Assembly (NCBI GenBank): GCA_002221725.1
Contig: NJFT01000032.1
Location: 62,001 to 126,000, forward strand
From: Scedosporium boydii
Lineage: Eukaryota > Ascomycota > Sordariomycetes > Microascales > Microascaceae
DNA length: 64,000 nt
Direction of reading: 5' to 3'
The translations under genes and the position numbers were made by a program. Below the pieces are notes generated by a model. It was not told the DNA's origin. It made no database searches and was given only the letters and a program-made list of their open reading frames with translations. Of the stretch, positions 61,801 through 64,000 are shown one piece after another (the first letter of the stretch is position 1; every line of letters starts with the position of its first letter).

Positions 61801-64000
61801 CACTCAGCGCGAAGGGCACAGACGGCATGGATGGGCGAGGTAGACGAAGGAGCGGATGCATCTGCACCTGGTCTCCCTCCCTATCCACCAAGGTCGTCGT
61901 CCCCGAGTCGCTTGGGCAAGTCTCCTGAGATACAACCCAAAATATCCCACGCTTCCCCTCAATCAGGATTCATGATGCCCCTGACAGGCCTGACCAGCCA
62001 ACATAACACGCTAATTACCCAGAAACCACATCCTCGGTCCTGCTGGGGACCTTGTTCTTTTTCGGCTACCCAATCCTTGACCGAGATGGCATTACGGGGA
62101 AGTCTTTAGTCGGGCAGGGAGGGCGTGGATGGGTCTCATAGTGGACACAGTTATTTGTTACGAGGCATATAGGGAGCAACATTGAATCCAGGCCTTGCTT
62201 GCTATGATCAAAGGGGAATGAATGGTGTGGTAGCATCGTTGGTGAAAGTGTTACCAACCCACACCCACCACGCCTCCGGAAGACAGGGACCCATCCATCC
62301 GGCTGACCGGGGCCGGGGCACGTTTGCTGCCTCTCTGGGACTAACGCTCCCTCCGCGGATGCCACATCCCCGTCGCCGGACTTGAGTCCTTGTGGAGGAT
62401 TGAGCATTTTACAGGTATTAATTTAGTTAGCGTCGCATTTGGGACAAAGACGAACCCGACCATCGCGATCTCGCGTTCCTTTCTCGTGGGAAAGTTACTG
62501 GTAATATTTCAGATAGTCCCCTATTTTATTTTCTTACCGGGTTGCTGGGAAATGCTTGGGACTTTGTTGCTGGGAGCCAAAGAGGGTGGGACTTCGCAGA
62601 AGCTTGGACAGTATTTTACGAGGTTGTCCAGGGCAGAGCAGGGGGAGTATTGAATGCATCAATCTCCATCACGGACTTCTCCGGAGTGTGTAGCACTAAG
62701 AAAGATTAGGGAGGAGGGAGGATAATCCCTAATAATACCACGGGAGAGAACTGCATACGAGTACACTCTAATGCAATCTTGGGGGATCATCCGCCGGAGC
62801 GGAGCGCCGTGTCCTGTCGGGGGACTTCGTACTTTTGGTCTTTCTTCGTGCCTGACCGAACCGGGCCAGCGGCTTCACCCGCTACCGAGGCAGACCGAGA
62901 CCAATCTCCATTTTTTTTTTTCATTTGGTGATCAAGGGATCGTCGTGTCGTAGGATGGTGGCAACCAAAACTGCAGATCTGGAGAATGCCACGAGTTTTT
63001 CATTTACAAAGTAATCCACCGCTTTATTATTTGATTTTATTTTACTTCGTATTTTATTTTTCAGGAGATCGCCCGCGAATGCCCAAAGGAGAAGAGTTCT
63101 CGCCCCAAAAGGGAACATTGAAGCCAAAAGAAAAGAGGAACAGGTTCGTTGGATTGCCAGATTTGATCTTCGCGAATCCCCGTGCCCTTTCCCTATTGAA
63201 AGCAGACAGACCTCGTTTGATACTCCCACGGGAAGTCTGCGAACGGACGCAACTTGGGACGAAAACGAAGAAGACAGCATTGTGTTTCTCTTTCCTGGGG
63301 GGCCTCCTTTGATGTTCGTTCCCGTCTTTCCCTTACAAACTGCCGGCAGGTTTCCCGTGTTCGCTTGGATGTACACGTATATCCGGATATTCGCATATGC
63401 GTAGGCAAAGGAGATCAGTTCTCTCTTTTACCCCCTTTCAAAGCTGTTTGAGCCCCAATCATCAGACGAAATTGAGGAACAGATTGTCGGGTCCTTGCGT
63501 CCCTTTCTCAGACACAGTCGCCTGCTTGACCAGGCAAAGAGACTAGCCCGGCCAGGCCCAACCTCGCCGACATGCTGGCTGTTGCCCGGTACTCTCCCTC
63601 GGTTCTGGAAGCTCCCAAAGAACTTCCTCCAGGGGAAATCTGCGTGCACCCACCACACACACCCATTTGCTTCATTTCAGGCTTGGGCCAGCCAGGTCCT
63701 CCCTCTCATTAACCGAGACCGCACACCCCTCCCCTTGCTCTTGTTACATACAAGGGATCCATCCCACTGTAACTCTTCCCAAGAAATGACTGAGGCGACC
63801 CAAAAGTGGACACCATGCCGCCGGGGAAGCGTCCCCTCTACCCAACCGAAGATGAGGATTGTTCTTTCTTCTTTCCTTCTCTGGGTCCTGTCCCGTCCGC
63901 TCGGTCCTCACCCCCGTCTTTCTTTACCAACGGCAACGCCCGGCCGACCAGACTATTCTTCTTTCATAACTTTCCTCCCTCCCAAAGGTTACCGAGTAAT
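58810..64000. other. 5.2 kb gene-poor right end
   Basis: No ORF here shows family similarity or a convincing codon pattern. Two copies of TACTTCGTA/TACGAAGTA occur (60438, 63043). A ggatgat-type short tandem is near 59625-59645. The last ~300 bp (63700-64000) are C/T-rich on the plus strand, as expected of a promoter or 5' leader for a plus-strand gene that starts beyond the window; this is inference only. Confidence 0.5.

Noticed and set aside
1..64000. Transposon or RIP-mutated repeat blocks
   Set aside because: I saw no terminal repeats, transposase or reverse-transcriptase motifs, or long TA-rich stretches; a repeat-library search was not possible here.

Overview
The window is nuclear DNA from a filamentous ascomycete (Pezizomycotina, probably Sordariomycetes). 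The evidence is short introns of about 50-110 nt with GTRAGT donors, CTAAC/CTGAC branch sites and YAG acceptors, strong C/G preference at third codon positions, a fungal DUF7708-NACHT-ankyrin NLR-like gene, and single dispersed 5S rRNA genes instead of a 5S array. This is an inference from gene content and style; no species can be named.

Layout. 1-1276 (-): 5' part of an unknown disordered protein that runs off the left edge. 1277-7602: 6.3 kb without a convincing intact gene. 7603-12237 (+): RasGEF with an N-terminal Ras-like P-loop domain. 14259-17942 (+): GH63-type glucosidase. 19592-21155 (-): PRPP synthetase with a large insert. 22912-23208 (-): possible small mitochondrial-type protein. 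25084-25914 (+): RNA polymerase III subunit RPC9. 25967-26695 (-): atypical Rho/Ras-like GTPase. 27168-29111 (+): tRNA pseudouridine synthase DEG1/PUS3. 29317-30024 (-): PIG-H/GPI15. 32129-37209 (-): 1567-aa WD40 protein with a Gemin5-like helical region and a long disordered tail. 37210-49241: about 12 kb of gene-poor DNA holding a 5S rRNA gene (47911-48029) and one weak ORF. 49242-53244 (+): SNF2/Rad5-type ATPase with a RING insert. 53351-57423 (-): 1199-aa DUF7708-NACHT-C2H2-ankyrin protein. 57424-64000: gene-poor, with a possible ankyrin relic and a second 5S rRNA gene (58691-58809).

The left 37 kb is mostly conserved housekeeping and signalling: nucleotide precursor supply, Pol III transcription, tRNA modification, GPI-anchor synthesis, sugar trimming and small-GTPase control. 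The right 27 kb looks like an accessory compartment: long non-coding stretches, dispersed 5S genes, a fast-evolving NLR-type immune/self-recognition gene and a SNF2-RING gene placed tail to tail with it. The exon models of all eight multi-exon genes were joined by hand from splice signals and each closes to a whole number of codons.

The most striking unexplained signal is the 9-mer TACTTCGTA/TACGAAGTA. I count 15 exact copies in the window against about 0.5 expected by chance, none inside a coding exon I modelled. I saw no intact transposon, CRISPR array or tRNA gene.
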